Origin: D2472 sp964444385
GTDB lineage: Bacteria; Pseudomonadota; Gammaproteobacteria; Magnimaribacterales; D2472
NCBI GenBank assembly: GCA_964444385.1
Contig: CAYUHD010000038.1
Span: forward strand, 1-14,359
DNA: 14,359 nucleotides
Direction of reading: 5' to 3'
Under the pieces are notes generated by a model. It had not been told where the DNA came from and did no database searches. It saw only the letters and a list, made by a program, of their open reading frames with translations. Below are positions 13,618-14,359 of this stretch, piece after piece. How positions within the stretch are numbered: position 1 is the stretch's first letter; every line of letters begins with the position of its first letter. The position numbers were made by a program, and so were the translations under genes.

Positions 13618-14359
13618 ATGATTACTATTTTCTTGAATTTTATTAGGCGGAATTGGCTAATTCTGACGTGTGTTTTTGCATTCCTTTTGTACATATTTTC
13701 TAGATTTTTTGTTCTAGGCACTCATTTTACTCATTATGATGATATATATCCTGCTTATCTTATCAAGGTAATATTAGATTATGATTTTGAGTATTTCTCT
13801 TCTCAGATTTATAAATACGGCACCTTTTTACCTGAGTATCTAAAAGAACAATCGTTATTATTTCTTGCAAATTACCCTGAAATTTTTTCATTTATTAAAA
13901 GGCTAATAGGAGGAATGAGCATTTCGCTTTCAAGTACATATGCTCCAATACAATTCTTCTTAACTGCTTTTCTCGTCAATTCTAATTATTCATATGAGTT
14001 TTCAATCTTTTTATGGAGATTGCCCTCGTTTCTTTTTTCACTATTTGCATTTGCTGCTTTCATTAGATTTAGCAATTTTTTTCCAGAAAATAAAAAAGTT
14101 ATCTTACTTCCGGTTGGACTTACATTTTTATGTACGTCTTGGATGTTTTTAATTTATTCATCTCAAGGAGAAAATTTTTCGGCTGGCATTTTCGCAATTT
14201 TTCTTTTGTTATATTTATTTGAAAGAATTCAGCAATCCAAAATCACTATCAAGCAATCTACATTTATAGGAATAATTTTAGTAATCCTTTCTTTATTTCA
14301 TTACCAAGTTTTATTTTTTTTGCCAGGATTTTATTTAGGCTATGTCTTTTCATCAAACC
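13618..14359 (+). CDS. Polytopic GT-C family membrane glycosyltransferase, 5' part only
   Basis: The frame from the ATG at 13618 stays open to the window edge (247 codons), so the gene is cut. The product begins with a positively charged FIRRNW segment, then a first helix (about 13-32), then an extracytoplasmic loop with THYDDIYPAY (38-47). D41-D42 in this position fits the catalytic acid(s) of GT-C enzymes such as GT39/ArnT-like transferases that use lipid-linked sugars in the periplasm. WRLPSFLFSLFAFAAFIRF near residue 143 matches the conserved Arg-Leu-Pro-Ser and helix of the same fold. Several further helices follow. It lies 12 bases after the GtrB-like gene and most likely receives the sugar flipped by GtrA. 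No Shine-Dalgarno sequence precedes the ATG. The family within GT-C is uncertain because the C-terminal half is missing. Confidence 0.78.
   Translation, partial: MITIFLNFIRRNWLILTCVFAFLLYIFSRFFVLGTHFTHYDDIYPAYLIKVILDYDFEYFSSQIYKYGTFLPEYLKEQSLLFLANYPEIFSFIKRLIGGMSISLSSTYAPIQFFLTAFLVNSNYSYEFSIFLWRLPSFLFSLFAFAAFIRFSNFFPENKKVILLPVGLTFLCTSWMFLIYSSQGENFSAGIFAIFLLLYLFERIQQSKITIKQSTFIGIILVILSLFHYQVLFFLPGFYLGYVFSSN

Overview
The window is an AT-rich stretch (roughly 30% G+C by eye) given over entirely to surface-glycan biosynthesis, such as O-antigen, capsule or another exported polysaccharide. Both ends cut through genes. The dTDP-rhamnose enzymes, GtrA-type flippase subunit and GT-C membrane transferases suggest a Gram-negative bacterium. 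The low G+C, tight packing and scarcity of Shine-Dalgarno sequences would fit a small-genome aquatic proteobacterium, but no taxonomic marker is present. I see no rRNA, tRNA, CRISPR, transposase or integrase.

Left part (1-4868). The window opens inside rmlA, which runs rightward and converges on a reverse-strand putative glycosyltransferase. A short divergent gap with a perfect TATAAT box precedes a rightward run: a DegT-family aminotransferase, a methyltransferase-like protein, rmlC and a GT-A glycosyltransferase. RmlA and RmlC imply dTDP-L-rhamnose; RmlB and RmlD must lie outside the window. The aminotransferase suggests an additional amino sugar.

Middle part (4946-7125). Two more GT-A type glycosyltransferases are followed by a small GtrA-family membrane protein.

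Right part (7109-13605). This compact, partly overlapping cassette is the most unusual region. It encodes a HAD phosphatase, a GT-C membrane transferase fused to a uridine-kinase/phosphoribulokinase-like domain, a class II (fuculose/rhamnulose-phosphate type) aldolase, a glycerophosphodiesterase-like TIM-barrel protein, two tandem sugar-phosphate nucleotidyltransferases of different sequence, and a DPM1/GtrB-like GT2. A further GT-C protein starts at 13618 and leaves the window. Together these could build, phosphorylate, trim, nucleotide-activate, lipid-link (GtrB-like), flip (GtrA) and transfer (GT-C) an uncommon sugar, ketose or polyol. That pathway is inferred from family membership and gene order; the product cannot be read from sequence.
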